This document shows, one piece after another, positions 44,524-53,190 of a DNA stretch of 64,000 bases. The translations under genes were made by a program, and so were the position numbers. Source of the stretch: an uncultured Ruegeria sp. Its GTDB lineage: Bacteria > Pseudomonadota > Alphaproteobacteria > Rhodobacterales > Rhodobacteraceae. A model generated the notes under the pieces. That model searched no databases. It was not told where the DNA came from and was given only the letters and a program-made list of their open reading frames with translations. The stretch spans positions 1-64,000 of the forward strand of contig NZ_CANNGO010000002.1 in assembly GCF_947504215.1 (NCBI RefSeq), given 5' to 3'. Position 1 is the first letter of the stretch. Each line of letters begins with the position of its first letter.

Positions 44524-46019
44524 GTCGTCCATCTGTACAACCAGACTTCTGACGCGGCTTGTTTGCCAAGTCTTAGTTGGGCGCGCAATTCGACGTGGTC
44601 GCGATCGCCGGGCTCGAACGAGAAGGCCAGTCGTAGGCCACCAGTGTCGGGGTTCCGCTGCAAGACGCCTTCCGAGGTTTCCACATGCGGTGATTGCACA
44701 TAGATATTGAGCGCTTCGGGGTCTTCAAACAGTTCACTGGCCTCGAAATCGATAACGGCCAGACGCCCTTCACCAAAGGTGTTTTCGCCCATGGCGGTAT
44801 TGATCACGCGGGGCATCGGGGTGCGCTGCGGTTCTTCACCCCAAATCAGGCTGTAGGATAGGTCCACTTGCTGACCGGGCACATAGGGCTCGGCCGGACG
44901 CCAATAGGCAACGATGTTGTCATAGATCTCCTGGTCAGCCGGGATTTCCACCAGCGTAACTGTGCCTTTGCCCCAATCGCCTTGCGGCTCGACCCACAGA
45001 CTGGGCCGTTTGTGATATTGGGCTTCGAGATCGGCGTAATCAGAAAACGCGCGCTTTCGCTGCATCAGACCAAAGCCTTGCGGGTTGGTGTCGACGAAAG
45101 ACGAAACCTGCAGACGGGTCGGGTTTGCCAACGGGCGCCAGATGACTTCACCTGCTCCATTGCGGATCAGCAGCCCGTCACTGTCATGCACCGCCGGCCT
45201 GAAATCGTCGAACCGACCGTGATTGGTTTGATCGAACAGGAACATCGAAGTTCCCGGCGCGATTCCCACGTGATCCAGTTCAACACGAGGGAACAGGGTT
45301 GCTTCGATCTCCATCGTGCAATCTGCACCAGCGGTGACGTTAAACCGATAGGCGCCGGTCACACTGGGGCTGTCCATAAGGGCGTGCACAACCATATTGC
45401 GCTGGCCCGGCTCAGGACGTTCTAACCAGAAGCGGATGAATTCGGGAAATTCCTCACCATCCGGATCGCCGGTTTTCAGGGCGAGCCCACGGGCCGACAG
45501 GCCATAAACCTCGTGCAGGCCAATTGCACGGAAATAGCTTGCACCTTGGAACACACAGAACTCATCCGTTTTGCCGGGACGGTGCATTTCCGTCCGCAGG
45601 CGTAGGCCTGAGAATCCAAGCGTCTCATCCACGGGAAGCTGCGGCACTTCGTCGGATTTATCGAACATCTCCAGATCAAAGGCGACGGGTTTGGTCATAC
45701 CGTTTTCGACGGTCGATACCTGAACGGTCCGCGGGAAGTAGAGACCGGGTGTGAAGAAATCGATGTTGAACGGCGTTTCGGTTTCAAACCATAGCGCGCG
45801 ATCCAGCCGGAAACGGATTGACCTGTATTGTGGATACGTCAGATCCTGCCATTCCTGTGGAACCATTTCGCGTTCGGCAAAGGGACGACTGGCCAGATCG
45901 CGAGCCAGTGCAATGACGTCATTGCGGTCAAACGGCACCTCTCCGCCCGATGCAAAGGTCGCGGGCGCCAGAAACAGCGCGGAAGTTGAAGCCAAAAAAG
46001 CGCGACGAGTTAAATTCAT
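44520..46019 (-). CDS. opgG: Glucans biosynthesis protein G/D (periplasmic)
   Basis: A 499-aa periplasmic protein needed with OpgH to make the glucans, probably acting on branching or release. The N-terminus has a twin-arginine signal (TRRAFLASTSALFLAPATFA), which among paralogues points to OpgD-like export, while operon position is that of OpgG. SYFRAIGLHEVYGLSARGLALKTG, GEEFPEFIRFWLERP and VEPQGDWGKGTVTLVEIP are conserved family blocks. The ATG at 46019 overlaps the opgC stop as ATGA; a TTG five codons earlier is an alternative. It overlaps opgH by 4 bp. Confidence 0.94.
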   Translation of the reverse strand: MNLTRRAFLASTSALFLAPATFASGGEVPFDRNDVIALARDLASRPFAEREMVPQEWQDLTYPQYRSIRFRLDRALWFETETPFNIDFFTPGLYFPRTVQVSTVENGMTKPVAFDLEMFDKSDEVPQLPVDETLGFSGLRLRTEMHRPGKTDEFCVFQGASYFRAIGLHEVYGLSARGLALKTGDPDGEEFPEFIRFWLERPEPGQRNMVVHALMDSPSVTGAYRFNVTAGADCTMEIEATLFPRVELDHVGIAPGTSMFLFDQTNHGRFDDFRPAVHDSDGLLIRNGAGEVIWRPLANPTRLQVSSFVDTNPQGFGLMQRKRAFSDYADLEAQYHKRPSLWVEPQGDWGKGTVTLVEIPADQEIYDNIVAYWRPAEPYVPGQQVDLSYSLIWGEEPQRTPMPRVINTAMGENTFGEGRLAVIDFEASELFEDPEALNIYVQSPHVETSEGVLQRNPDTGGLRLAFSFEPGDRDHVELRAQLRLGKQAASEVWLYRWTT

Positions 46020-47236
46020 TTCTTCGATTTCCAAGGCTGTGACTTAAACCACGCGGCCAGATAGGCCACGCCAATGATCATGGCAAAGCCAATCATGTTA
46101 GCGACGAACACGCTGGCAAAATCCCGCCCAGTTTGATCCAGAGCGACGCCAATCAGCCGAGCGGCGGCCATCGAGAACACAAACACCGCCAGCGATTGTT
46201 GACCCACCTTGGTGATCAGTTTCAGCACGACCTGCCAAGCGCGCGCGCCGACACTATCACCAGATGCAATCAGGCGGTGGCCGTGTTCACCCGCAATCAC
46301 CCAACCCAGGTAGGCCAGCGACAAGAAGTGCAGATAGCGGAACAAGCCGAACTCAGTCTTTCCACGGAATTCCTTGGTCAGTGGCCAGATGTCACGGATT
46401 TGTTCAGCCAGACCCGGTGCAGCAGATTGGACCCACAAGAAGACTTTCCACGATCCGAATGGCGCCGACAGGATCAGAAACAGCGCTGCTGCCCAGATCA
46501 GGGATTTTGAGACGGGCGGGGCAGGGATCCAGCCACGCATGAAGGCGAAACCGGTGAAAAACAGCAATTGCCAGCCAAACGGGTTGAAAAACCATTGCCG
46601 GTCAGACCAAGGCTCGGCCGGAAGGGCCAGAATACCTGTTTGAGCGACCAGCCAGATCGCAACCGAGGTTGCGGCAACAGCCCAGAACCCAACCCGTGAC
46701 AACGCCATGAACAACGGCATCATCGCCAGAACCACAAGATACATCGGCAGAATGTCAAAATAGTTCGGCACGTAAGTCAGGGTGAAGATGCCGACCATCT
46801 GAGGCAGCGGATCGTTGAAGAAATGCTGCAGGTTCAGGGATGAGACATAACTTTTTTCAAACAGGCCGGAATTGTCCAGCGCAGCCATGCTCATGGCGAC
46901 AAAGAAAAACAGGCAGACATGCGCCCAGTAGACCTGCCAAATGCGGAACGCGACGCGGGCTGTGCCCAGCAACCACCCCTTGCGCAGGAATGCACCGCCA
47001 AAAGCGATCGCCGAGGCCATGCCCGAGCAGAACACAAAGATCTCGGTCGCGTCGGAAAAGCCAAAGCGGGCGGGAATCCACTTGGCCCAGGGGTCATTCG
47101 GGATATGGGCGATCAGGATGATGAACATCGCGATGCCGCGATAGAAATCCAAGCGCGGATCGCGCACACGGGCGGTCGGGGCCACGGCCGACGCCGTAAC
47201 CGGAGCAAAATCAGAAGCGGGCGATACAGTCGCCAT
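46016..47236 (-). CDS. opgC: OpgC-type membrane acyltransferase (glucan succinyl transfer)
   Basis: A 406-aa integral membrane protein with about ten helices. DPRLDFYRGIAMFIILIAHIPNDPW is the OpgC/acyltransferase-3 opening with the RG and His expected in the active site, and PMYLVVLAMMPLF and PFGWQLLFFTGFAFMRGW follow. In Escherichia coli OpgC adds succinyl groups to periplasmic glucans, giving them negative charge. AAGGACAGAAACC precedes the ATG. It leads opgG and opgH, with a TTC38-like gene only 29 bp upstream. Confidence 0.92.
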   Translation of the reverse strand: MATVSPASDFAPVTASAVAPTARVRDPRLDFYRGIAMFIILIAHIPNDPWAKWIPARFGFSDATEIFVFCSGMASAIAFGGAFLRKGWLLGTARVAFRIWQVYWAHVCLFFFVAMSMAALDNSGLFEKSYVSSLNLQHFFNDPLPQMVGIFTLTYVPNYFDILPMYLVVLAMMPLFMALSRVGFWAVAATSVAIWLVAQTGILALPAEPWSDRQWFFNPFGWQLLFFTGFAFMRGWIPAPPVSKSLIWAAALFLILSAPFGSWKVFLWVQSAAPGLAEQIRDIWPLTKEFRGKTEFGLFRYLHFLSLAYLGWVIAGEHGHRLIASGDSVGARAWQVVLKLITKVGQQSLAVFVFSMAAARLIGVALDQTGRDFASVFVANMIGFAMIIGVAYLAAWFKSQPWKSKK

Positions 47237-47265
47237 ACGGTTTCTGTCCTTCTTGGTCTTTTTTG

Positions 47266-48669
47266 TTATTCTGCGGGGACGCTATGTGCGTCATCGCTGT
47301 CGCGGGCCGCGTCGATCAGGGCGCGGCGCGCAAGTGCGTAATTGTCTTCGCCTCCAGCGCGTTTGGCGCGGCGGTCATCCAGGATGCGTTCCACCGCCTC
47401 CAGACGACCTGCGCGCAGGCCCGAATCGATGGTTATGCGTTCGAATACATCGCGTTGGGCGTGGCTGCCACCGGCCAATTGCATCGATCCTCGGGCGTTC
47501 GATAAGAAGTCGAAGGCGGCGCCATACTGGCCGTCGCCAAACGCCTCTAACCCTTTGGCCGCTGCGACACCGGGATCGGACATACGGATAGGTGTATCCC
47601 CATGATTACGCCCGGCGTCTTTTTGAATACGTTGCAGCATTTTGCCCGTGGCCTCGGACCGGTTGTCGCCGGTCAAAGCCAGCAAGTAGTGCAGGTCTGC
47701 AAAAATCAGACACCCGTCTTCGGTCCGTGCCGCACTCAGATCGGCCAGTTCTTCCCATCTGTTGCCAACATCCACTCCTTCCAATTCCAGGCGTGAGAGC
47801 AACGATGTGGCGTTTGAAATGTCCCGATAATCGTCAGTCTTATCTCGGCGGATATGCTCGTCATACAGCTCTATCACGTTCTCGACCTGACCAAGATCCA
47901 GATGCATCAAAGCCTTATGCCACCAGACGTGATAGCGAAAGTTGTTGCAATGCGCCCATGCGTCCTCGCGCCCGGCCAGCCAATCAAGGCCCAGCTTCGC
48001 GTTTCCAGTCATTTCATGGACATGTGCAACCGCGTGGAGTCCCCAAGCATCGTCAGACACCATCCAAAGAGCCTGACGACCTGCGATCTCGGCTTTTTCG
48101 TAGGCACCGGTTTCTTCCAGCGCAAAGGAATGACAGCCAAGCAGATACCCACGCCCGGCATGGTCGGGCTCATAAGCGGGCATGACGCGCTCGATCGAGC
48201 GGCGCATACCCTCGGAATCGCCAAGTACGAACCGTGTCGCATGGCTGAGCTTCATGGCCAGCGTATCGTCGGGATGGGCACGCAAAATCTCTTCGAATTT
48301 CTGCACAGCTTGTGTAGGCAGGTCGGCCAGATACAGCTCTAACGCTTGGACATACAGCTTTTCACGCGCCGAGACTGGCTGCCGCTGCATTGCTGTATTG
48401 GCCGCCGCCAGTGCCTCACTGGCAACCGGTAGCATCTCGCGTCGGCCCAGCAGAACCATGAACAAGCCCTTGATCGCGTGACCCAGCGCGAAATCAGGTT
48501 CCAGTTCCAGTACTTTTCCCAAGTGCTGCGGCGTGACCGCAGCATGCGCCATGAACCCCAGCAGAACACCATTCCAGGCGTCGACACTTGCCGTCTGGGT
48601 CAGGGTGTTCATTTGTCCAAAAACGTCTTGTTTCATACTTGGGTCCAATCTGATTGCGACATTTGTCAT
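47266..48669 (-). CDS. TTC38-like tetratricopeptide-repeat protein
   Basis: A cytosolic all-helical repeat protein of about 467 aa from the chosen start (MTNVAIRLDPS). Repeats such as HLGKVLELEPDFALGHAIKGLFMVLLG, AVQKFEEILRAHPDDTLAMKL and FRYHVWWHKALMHLDLGQVENVIELYDEHIR match the TTC38 family known from eukaryotes and many bacteria, with no established function. The frame extends upstream across an intrinsic terminator, which argues for a start after it: 48669 or ATG 48636. No good ribosome-binding site supports either. It lies 29 bp before opgC with no terminator, so it may be co-transcribed with the glucan genes. Confidence 0.82.
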   Translation of the reverse strand: MTNVAIRLDPSMKQDVFGQMNTLTQTASVDAWNGVLLGFMAHAAVTPQHLGKVLELEPDFALGHAIKGLFMVLLGRREMLPVASEALAAANTAMQRQPVSAREKLYVQALELYLADLPTQAVQKFEEILRAHPDDTLAMKLSHATRFVLGDSEGMRRSIERVMPAYEPDHAGRGYLLGCHSFALEETGAYEKAEIAGRQALWMVSDDAWGLHAVAHVHEMTGNAKLGLDWLAGREDAWAHCNNFRYHVWWHKALMHLDLGQVENVIELYDEHIRRDKTDDYRDISNATSLLSRLELEGVDVGNRWEELADLSAARTEDGCLIFADLHYLLALTGDNRSEATGKMLQRIQKDAGRNHGDTPIRMSDPGVAAAKGLEAFGDGQYGAAFDFLSNARGSMQLAGGSHAQRDVFERITIDSGLRAGRLEAVERILDDRRAKRAGGEDNYALARRALIDAARDSDDAHSVPAE

Positions 48670-48747
48670 TGTTCGATGTAACAGAGTGTGCAGGCGGCTC
48701 GTAACAGTATCGACCCTGCTCTCGAATTGGTGAAAACCCGTGTGTGT

Positions 48748-48780
48748 AAAAAACGAAAAAAACCGCCGATTCAACGGCAT
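48748..48780 (-). terminator. Rho-independent terminator after the CoA-transferase gene
   Basis: On the reverse strand TGCCG TTGAAT CGGCG is followed by TTTTTTTCGTTTTTT, a strong U-tract. It ends the CoA-transferase/TPP-enzyme transcript and shows that the next gene needs its own promoter within about 80 bp. Confidence 0.8.
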
Positions 48781-48815
48781 GTTTCAGCAAGTTGCCGCCT
48801 AAAGAGGCAAGTGTT

Positions 48816-50000
48816 TCAATCCTCGAACGGGTTTTCGGCGCTTAGAACACGATCTGTGTCCGCCCCAAAAACAGGCGGAGCATCACGGTATGTTACGGGC
48901 GTGCGCGACAGATTCAGGGGATTCCCAATCAATTGGACTTCGCCTGGTTGGGCCTGCATGGCGACTTGCATCTTTCGAGCCGTGACCTGCTCTGTTGAGA
49001 AAACCTGATCAAGCGTCTGTACTGGTCCGACAGGTACCTTCCGTGATTCGAGCTCTGAAATAACGGTGGTCGTACTGTGGTTTTTCAGGGCAGGGCGCAA
49101 AACTGCGTTCAATGCGTCCCTGTTATCCAGTCGTGCGGGATTGGTGGCAAAGCGTGGATCATCCGCAAGCGCGTCTTGTTCAATAAACGCGCAGAACCGT
49201 TTAAATTGGCTGTCATTTCCAACCGCCAGAATGACGTGGCCATCGGCCGTTTCATAGACCTCATAGGGCACGATATTGGGATGCCCATTTCCGCGACGCT
49301 CGGGGACAGAGCCTGAGGTCAGGTAGTTTACGCCCTCGTTTATTAGCCAGGCCACTTGCGTATCGACCAAAGCCAGATCGATCTGTTGGCCCTCGCCGGT
49401 CAGATCGCGGTGGCGCAGGGCGGCCAGAATGCCAACGGCGGCGTACATGCCGCACATCACATCCGCGATGCCAACACCCACTTTCATCGGCGCGCCTTCC
49501 GGATCGCCGGTCAGGGACATGATCCCACCATACCCCTGCGCCATCAGGTCATAGCCGGGTTTGCTGGCATTGGGGCCGGTCTGACCGTAGCCCGAGATTG
49601 AACAGTAAACGAGGCCGGGAAGATCATCCGCCAAGCTTTTGTAATCCAGCCCGTATTTCGCCAAGCCGCCGGGTTTGAAGTTTTCGATCAGGATATCTGC
49701 ATGGGACGCCAATCGCTTGATTTCAGCCTGTCCCTCGGGCGTGGTGATGTCGATGGTCACGGATTTCTTGTTGCGGTTGGCTGACATGAAATACGCGCTC
49801 AGATCCGAGCGGTTGCCATCGGAGTCTTCAACGTAAGGCGGTCCCCATTGACGGGTATCGTCGCCGCCTGTGGCCGGGTTTTCGATCTTGATGACGCTGG
49901 CGCCCAGATCGCCCAACAATTGCGTGCAAGTCGGCCCGGCCAAAATGCGAGAGAGATCCAGAACCTTGACGCCCTTCAGTGGCCCATCAGATGCGGCCAT
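48816..50000 (-). CDS. CaiB/BaiF-family CoA transferase
   Basis: A 394-aa class III CoA transferase. GVKVLDLSRILAGPTCTQLLGDLGASVIKIENP is the family N-terminus, RNKKSVTIDITTPEGQ follows, and the catalytic Asp is expected in QQIDLALVDTQVAWL. GHPNIVPYEVYETADGHVILAVGN is typical of formyl-CoA:oxalate or succinyl-CoA transferase relatives, but the acid substrate is not readable. The ATG at 50000 has GGAGGTTACG in front. It overlaps the upstream TPP-enzyme gene by 14 bp, so the two act together, by analogy with the oxalate genes frc and oxc. Confidence 0.9.
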   Translation of the reverse strand: MAASDGPLKGVKVLDLSRILAGPTCTQLLGDLGASVIKIENPATGGDDTRQWGPPYVEDSDGNRSDLSAYFMSANRNKKSVTIDITTPEGQAEIKRLASHADILIENFKPGGLAKYGLDYKSLADDLPGLVYCSISGYGQTGPNASKPGYDLMAQGYGGIMSLTGDPEGAPMKVGVGIADVMCGMYAAVGILAALRHRDLTGEGQQIDLALVDTQVAWLINEGVNYLTSGSVPERRGNGHPNIVPYEVYETADGHVILAVGNDSQFKRFCAFIEQDALADDPRFATNPARLDNRDALNAVLRPALKNHSTTTVISELESRKVPVGPVQTLDQVFSTEQVTARKMQVAMQAQPGEVQLIGNPLNLSRTPVTYRDAPPVFGADTDRVLSAENPFED

Positions 50001-51606
50001 CGTAACCTCCTCGGTCAATTTCCGCGGCAATGACGGTAAAGCGGTCGGCTGCCTGGGCTGCGTCCAGTGCGGCCCGCAGTTCCTGGCGGTTGTGCACGGT
50101 GTAACCGTAGCCGCCAAGCGCGCGACCTAGGGCGGCAAAGTCATGACGATCAAAATCGACACCGCGATTGCCCATCTGCCTTTGGCGCTGCTTCAGCTCG
50201 ATAAGCGCAAGGCTTGCGTCGACCAAGACCAGAAAGATCGGGTTGCCACCCATCTCAGACGCTGTCGATAGCTCTCCGGCGACCATAAGGAACCCGGCAT
50301 CGCCGGAGAAACTGATGACTGGGCGCTGGGGCTCAACCAGTTTCAGGCCGATCGCCATCGGCACTGCACAGCCCATGGTGCACAATGCAGACGATTGGAT
50401 CAGGCCGCGCGCCTCGCTACAGTTCCACATCTGGCTCAGCAGAATGCGGTGCGCGCCGCTGTCGGCCGTTGCAAGCGTTTCAGCAGGCAAAGCGGCCCGT
50501 GTTTCCGCAATAACAGCGGCAGGCCCCCATTCATCATCCGTCGGGAAAGCCTGAGCCAATGCGGTTTTGACCTGATCGGGTTCACTATTGGGCCAAGTTG
50601 CACGGGCAGGATTTCCTTTGGCAATTGCTTCAAGGGTTGCGCCGGTGTCAGCCACCAGATTCAATCCTGCCTGATGCATATAGTGATCGTTCACCACCGC
50701 AGAAATATCGATCACGCGCGTTTCTTCAGGATCCCAGATTTCACGCCAGCCGGGGCGCATTTCGATTGGATCATAACCAAGACAAAGAACCAGATCGGCC
50801 TGCTCCACCAAGGGGACAAGGTGTTGATCCGCCAAAGGTGACAAACCGGCCCCGCCAAGACATAGCGGATGATCCTCAGGCACCACGCCTTTGGCTTTGT
50901 ACGTTGTCACGAAAGGGATGCCGAAATGTTCCAAAAACGCCTGAACAACGCTGCTCGATCCGTCATACAAAACGTCCAGACCAACAATGGCAAAGGGGCG
51001 TTCTGCCTCGGCCACCCAGCGTCGGGCTTTTTCAAGACAATTGCCCTCAGGCGCGACGGCCGCGGCTTTCGCCAATCTGCGCCGTTTCGGCGAACTGACG
51101 CGCGTATCCGCAACCGAGATTGGGACATCGATATGAACCGGACCGGGCCGACGCTGTGTGGCGAGCGACACGGCCTTGTCCGCAACGATATCTGCGCCCT
51201 CGGCGGTCAACAGGAATGTGCCTTTGGTGATTGAACGGTAAACCTGGCTGTGATCCATGACCTGATGGGTGTAAGTCAGCGCCTCATCCGCCTCGACACA
51301 CCCAGTCAGAACGATCATGGGCACACGGTCCTGCAGCGCATTGGCAACCACGTTGATGCCATTCATCGCGCCGGGGCCAAGCGTGGCCACAAGGATTGCA
51401 GGCGCACCGTCGCGGTGATGCACAGCCTCGGCCATGAAACCGGCGGCGTTTTCATGTTTGGTCAGATGAAACGTGATTCCAGCCTGTTCCAGCGCATCAA
51501 CCAAAGTCAGAACTTCACCACCCGGCATGCCAAATGCGTGGCGGCATCCGGCCTCGTAAAGGCGTTGGGCCAGAAGATCAGCCGCGCGGGGAGGGGTGTC
51601 CTGCAT
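49987..51606 (-). CDS. Thiamine-diphosphate-dependent enzyme (acetolactate-synthase-like)
   Basis: A 539-aa ThDP enzyme with three domains: PYR (1-180, catalytic Glu52 in TKHENAAGFMAEA), a central domain (190-330, without the full FAD signature of true AHAS) and PP (about 360-539). The ThDP motif begins FSGDAGFLMVAGELSTASEMGGNP and its last residues read VDASLALIE, with Asp where Asn is usual. No small subunit gene (ilvN) is nearby. With the coupled CoA transferase, a 2-oxo-acyl decarboxylase (oxalyl-CoA-like) role is possible, but LSPLADQHLVPLVEQAD-type sequence is closer to acetolactate synthase. Substrate unassigned. Confidence 0.85.
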   Translation of the reverse strand: MQDTPPRAADLLAQRLYEAGCRHAFGMPGGEVLTLVDALEQAGITFHLTKHENAAGFMAEAVHHRDGAPAILVATLGPGAMNGINVVANALQDRVPMIVLTGCVEADEALTYTHQVMDHSQVYRSITKGTFLLTAEGADIVADKAVSLATQRRPGPVHIDVPISVADTRVSSPKRRRLAKAAAVAPEGNCLEKARRWVAEAERPFAIVGLDVLYDGSSSVVQAFLEHFGIPFVTTYKAKGVVPEDHPLCLGGAGLSPLADQHLVPLVEQADLVLCLGYDPIEMRPGWREIWDPEETRVIDISAVVNDHYMHQAGLNLVADTGATLEAIAKGNPARATWPNSEPDQVKTALAQAFPTDDEWGPAAVIAETRAALPAETLATADSGAHRILLSQMWNCSEARGLIQSSALCTMGCAVPMAIGLKLVEPQRPVISFSGDAGFLMVAGELSTASEMGGNPIFLVLVDASLALIELKQRQRQMGNRGVDFDRHDFAALGRALGGYGYTVHNRQELRAALDAAQAADRFTVIAAEIDRGGYDGRI

Positions 51607-51685
51607 CAATCGTGCTCCGAATTACTCAATGTGACGCAGATTGCGGAGGACGCACCCGGACGCAAGGCGGATCACGCCAGTGTGA

Positions 51686-52144
51686 CTATTTGACAGCGTT
51701 TTCTGCGATGTCCTGAAACCTATTATCCAATTCTGATGCGATATCAGACAAGGCTTCGCCCCCCTCATAAACGTAAGGTGCAAAGACAAAACTTGGCGTT
51801 TTGTAAGACAGTGTCGCCGTGCCGTCGTCATCTTCCGTGACATAAAATCGGATGGGAGCCTCGATCATGGCAGCGGTTGAGGTTTCAAGCACGCGCACGG
51901 CAAAGTCGTTGTTGAAAACACCGATCACCATGTTGCCCGGAATCGTGATCCCTCGCGCGGCTGCCGCTTTGGTTGGCCCGGCCTGCGTGACAACGATCAG
52001 CCCGTTTTCTTTCACCGCTGCTTTTGTATCCGCCACCAGTTCGTCGTAGCTTTTCCCGGTGTCGTAAACAGCCCAACCGGACAAAGCTTCGTCGGCCAGT
52101 GCAGGTAAGGCCAGCAGACATATGATTGCCCCAAGAACTTTCAT
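51686..52144 (-). CDS. Secreted DUF302-family protein
   Basis: A 152-aa exported protein: signal peptide 1-18 (MKVLGAIICLLALPALADE), then a DUF302 domain with YDELVADTKAAVKENGLIVVTQAGPTKAAAARGITIPGNMVIGVFNNDFAVRVLE and a beta-rich C-terminus. The family binds small ligands or acts in envelope stress in other bacteria, without a settled biochemical role. The ATG at 52144 is the only start giving a clean signal peptide. It is divergent from the DUF1636 gene, with 147 bp between starts and no other gene visible there. Confidence 0.85.
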   Translation of the reverse strand: MKVLGAIICLLALPALADEALSGWAVYDTGKSYDELVADTKAAVKENGLIVVTQAGPTKAAAARGITIPGNMVIGVFNNDFAVRVLETSTAAMIEAPIRFYVTEDDDGTATLSYKTPSFVFAPYVYEGGEALSDIASELDNRFQDIAENAVK

Positions 52145-52291
52145 CCGATGACCTCCGCTTTTTTGGTCGGACCCTTGATGCCAGAAATCGGACGGATACG
52201 CACTCACATTCTTGTGCGGTCCAACGTGACGCGGACTTGCGCCTTAGTCGGTAAAGCCGCAGAAACAGGGAAAACGAAAGGCAAGCTAAAC

Positions 52292-52645
52292 GTGGCCCAG
52301 ACCCGCATTCTCATTTGCAACAGTTGTTCCGGCACCCGTGATCGCGACGCCGAGCGTCAGGCTGTGGCGCGCGCGCTTGCCGAGGCAGGTCTGGCAGAGC
52401 GTATTGAGCTGGCCGAGCATGCTTGTTTCAATGGCTGTCAGGATCCGGTGGCGCTGGCGCTGCAGGGGGCCGGCATGGCCTCTTACGTGTTTTCCGGGGT
52501 CGATGTGGTGGCGGATGCGGATGATATTGCAGCAACCTGCCAGACCTATCTGGATAGCCCTACGGGCTGGATTGAAGACGCCCGGCCATGCGGGCGGCTT
52601 CGTTTGTGTTTGCGAACGCGCATACCGGCGCTTCAGTCGACCTGA
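52292..52645 (+). CDS. DUF1636 (metal- or Fe-S-binding, cobalamin-linked) protein
   Basis: A 117-aa protein resembling thioredoxin-like [2Fe-2S] ferredoxins. ILICNSCSGTRD has a CxxC, and EHACFNGCQDPVALALQG has a second CxxxC pair; a late ARPCGRLRLCLRTRIP adds two more Cys. DUF1636 genes usually sit with cobW and cob genes, as here. GTG at 52292 is the best start I see, with no strong ribosome-binding site, so a few residues may be missing. Its 3' end overlaps the convergent His-rich gene by 13 bp. An electron or cobalt carrier role for corrin synthesis is inference. Confidence 0.78.
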   Translation: MAQTRILICNSCSGTRDRDAERQAVARALAEAGLAERIELAEHACFNGCQDPVALALQGAGMASYVFSGVDVVADADDIAATCQTYLDSPTGWIEDARPCGRLRLCLRTRIPALQST

Positions 52646-53127
52646 ATCACTTGTGAGGCGCTGACGGGAACCCCGTCGACCATTAGCTGGCTGTGGCTGT
52701 TGCTGTTCAGCGAAACCTCGATTTCAACCTCGCCCTTGGGCAGGTCTGCAAGATGCATCCAATTGCCGTAGAGCCGCGCGAGCTTTAGGCCATTGGCATA
52801 TACATGCGCGTGCCCTTTGCCCGGTTGGTCCGCAGCAGATGCGCTTTCCGGTGCGAATTCGAAGTTTTGCGGCAAGACATGCAGGTTCCAACCGGCCATG
52901 GGGTCTTTGACCACAGCAATTTTCATGCTGGGCGCGTTTGGTCCAGCAGGCAAGTTGATCATCGCAGAATGATCATGCGCTGCGGCTTCGGCCTGATGGC
53001 CTCCATGATGCGCGGGATCAGAATGATCATGGCCATCAAACGTGACGCCGTTGGCCGCAGCCAGCACAAAGCCAGCCCCACCACCAAAGATCAGGCCAAT
53101 TGCAAACAAAGCAAGTGAGCGGGACAT
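52633..53127 (-). CDS. His-rich membrane-anchored protein of the cobalt locus
   Basis: A 164-aa protein with an N-terminal signal or anchor (LALFAIGLIFGGGAGFVLAAA, 5-25), then a histidine- and aspartate-rich stretch (DGHDHSDPAHHGGH and AAAHDHSAM, about 32-56) and a beta-rich C-terminal domain (about 65-164: PMAGWNLHVLPQNFEFAP, GHAHVYANGLKLARLYGNWMHL). Such His clusters bind Co2+, Ni2+ or Zn2+. It lies downstream of cbtA behind a terminator. I propose a periplasmic metal chaperone for CbtAB. I do not recognise a named family. Confidence 0.72.
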   Translation of the reverse strand: MSRSLALFAIGLIFGGGAGFVLAAANGVTFDGHDHSDPAHHGGHQAEAAAHDHSAMINLPAGPNAPSMKIAVVKDPMAGWNLHVLPQNFEFAPESASAADQPGKGHAHVYANGLKLARLYGNWMHLADLPKGEVEIEVSLNSNSHSQLMVDGVPVSASQVIQVD

Positions 53128-53139
53128 CTCGTATCCTTG

Positions 53140-53176
53140 AAAAGGGAAAAGCCCGCCGGGGTGGTTCCCGACGGGC
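53140..53176 (-). terminator. Rho-independent terminator after cbtA
   Basis: On the reverse strand GCCCGTCGGG and CCCGGCGGGC pair (one G-T) around AACCAC, followed by TTTTCCCTTTT. It sits between cbtA and the His-rich gene, so the latter is reached only by read-through or has its own promoter. Confidence 0.82.
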
Positions 53177-53190
53177 CGTTAAGTCGCCAG

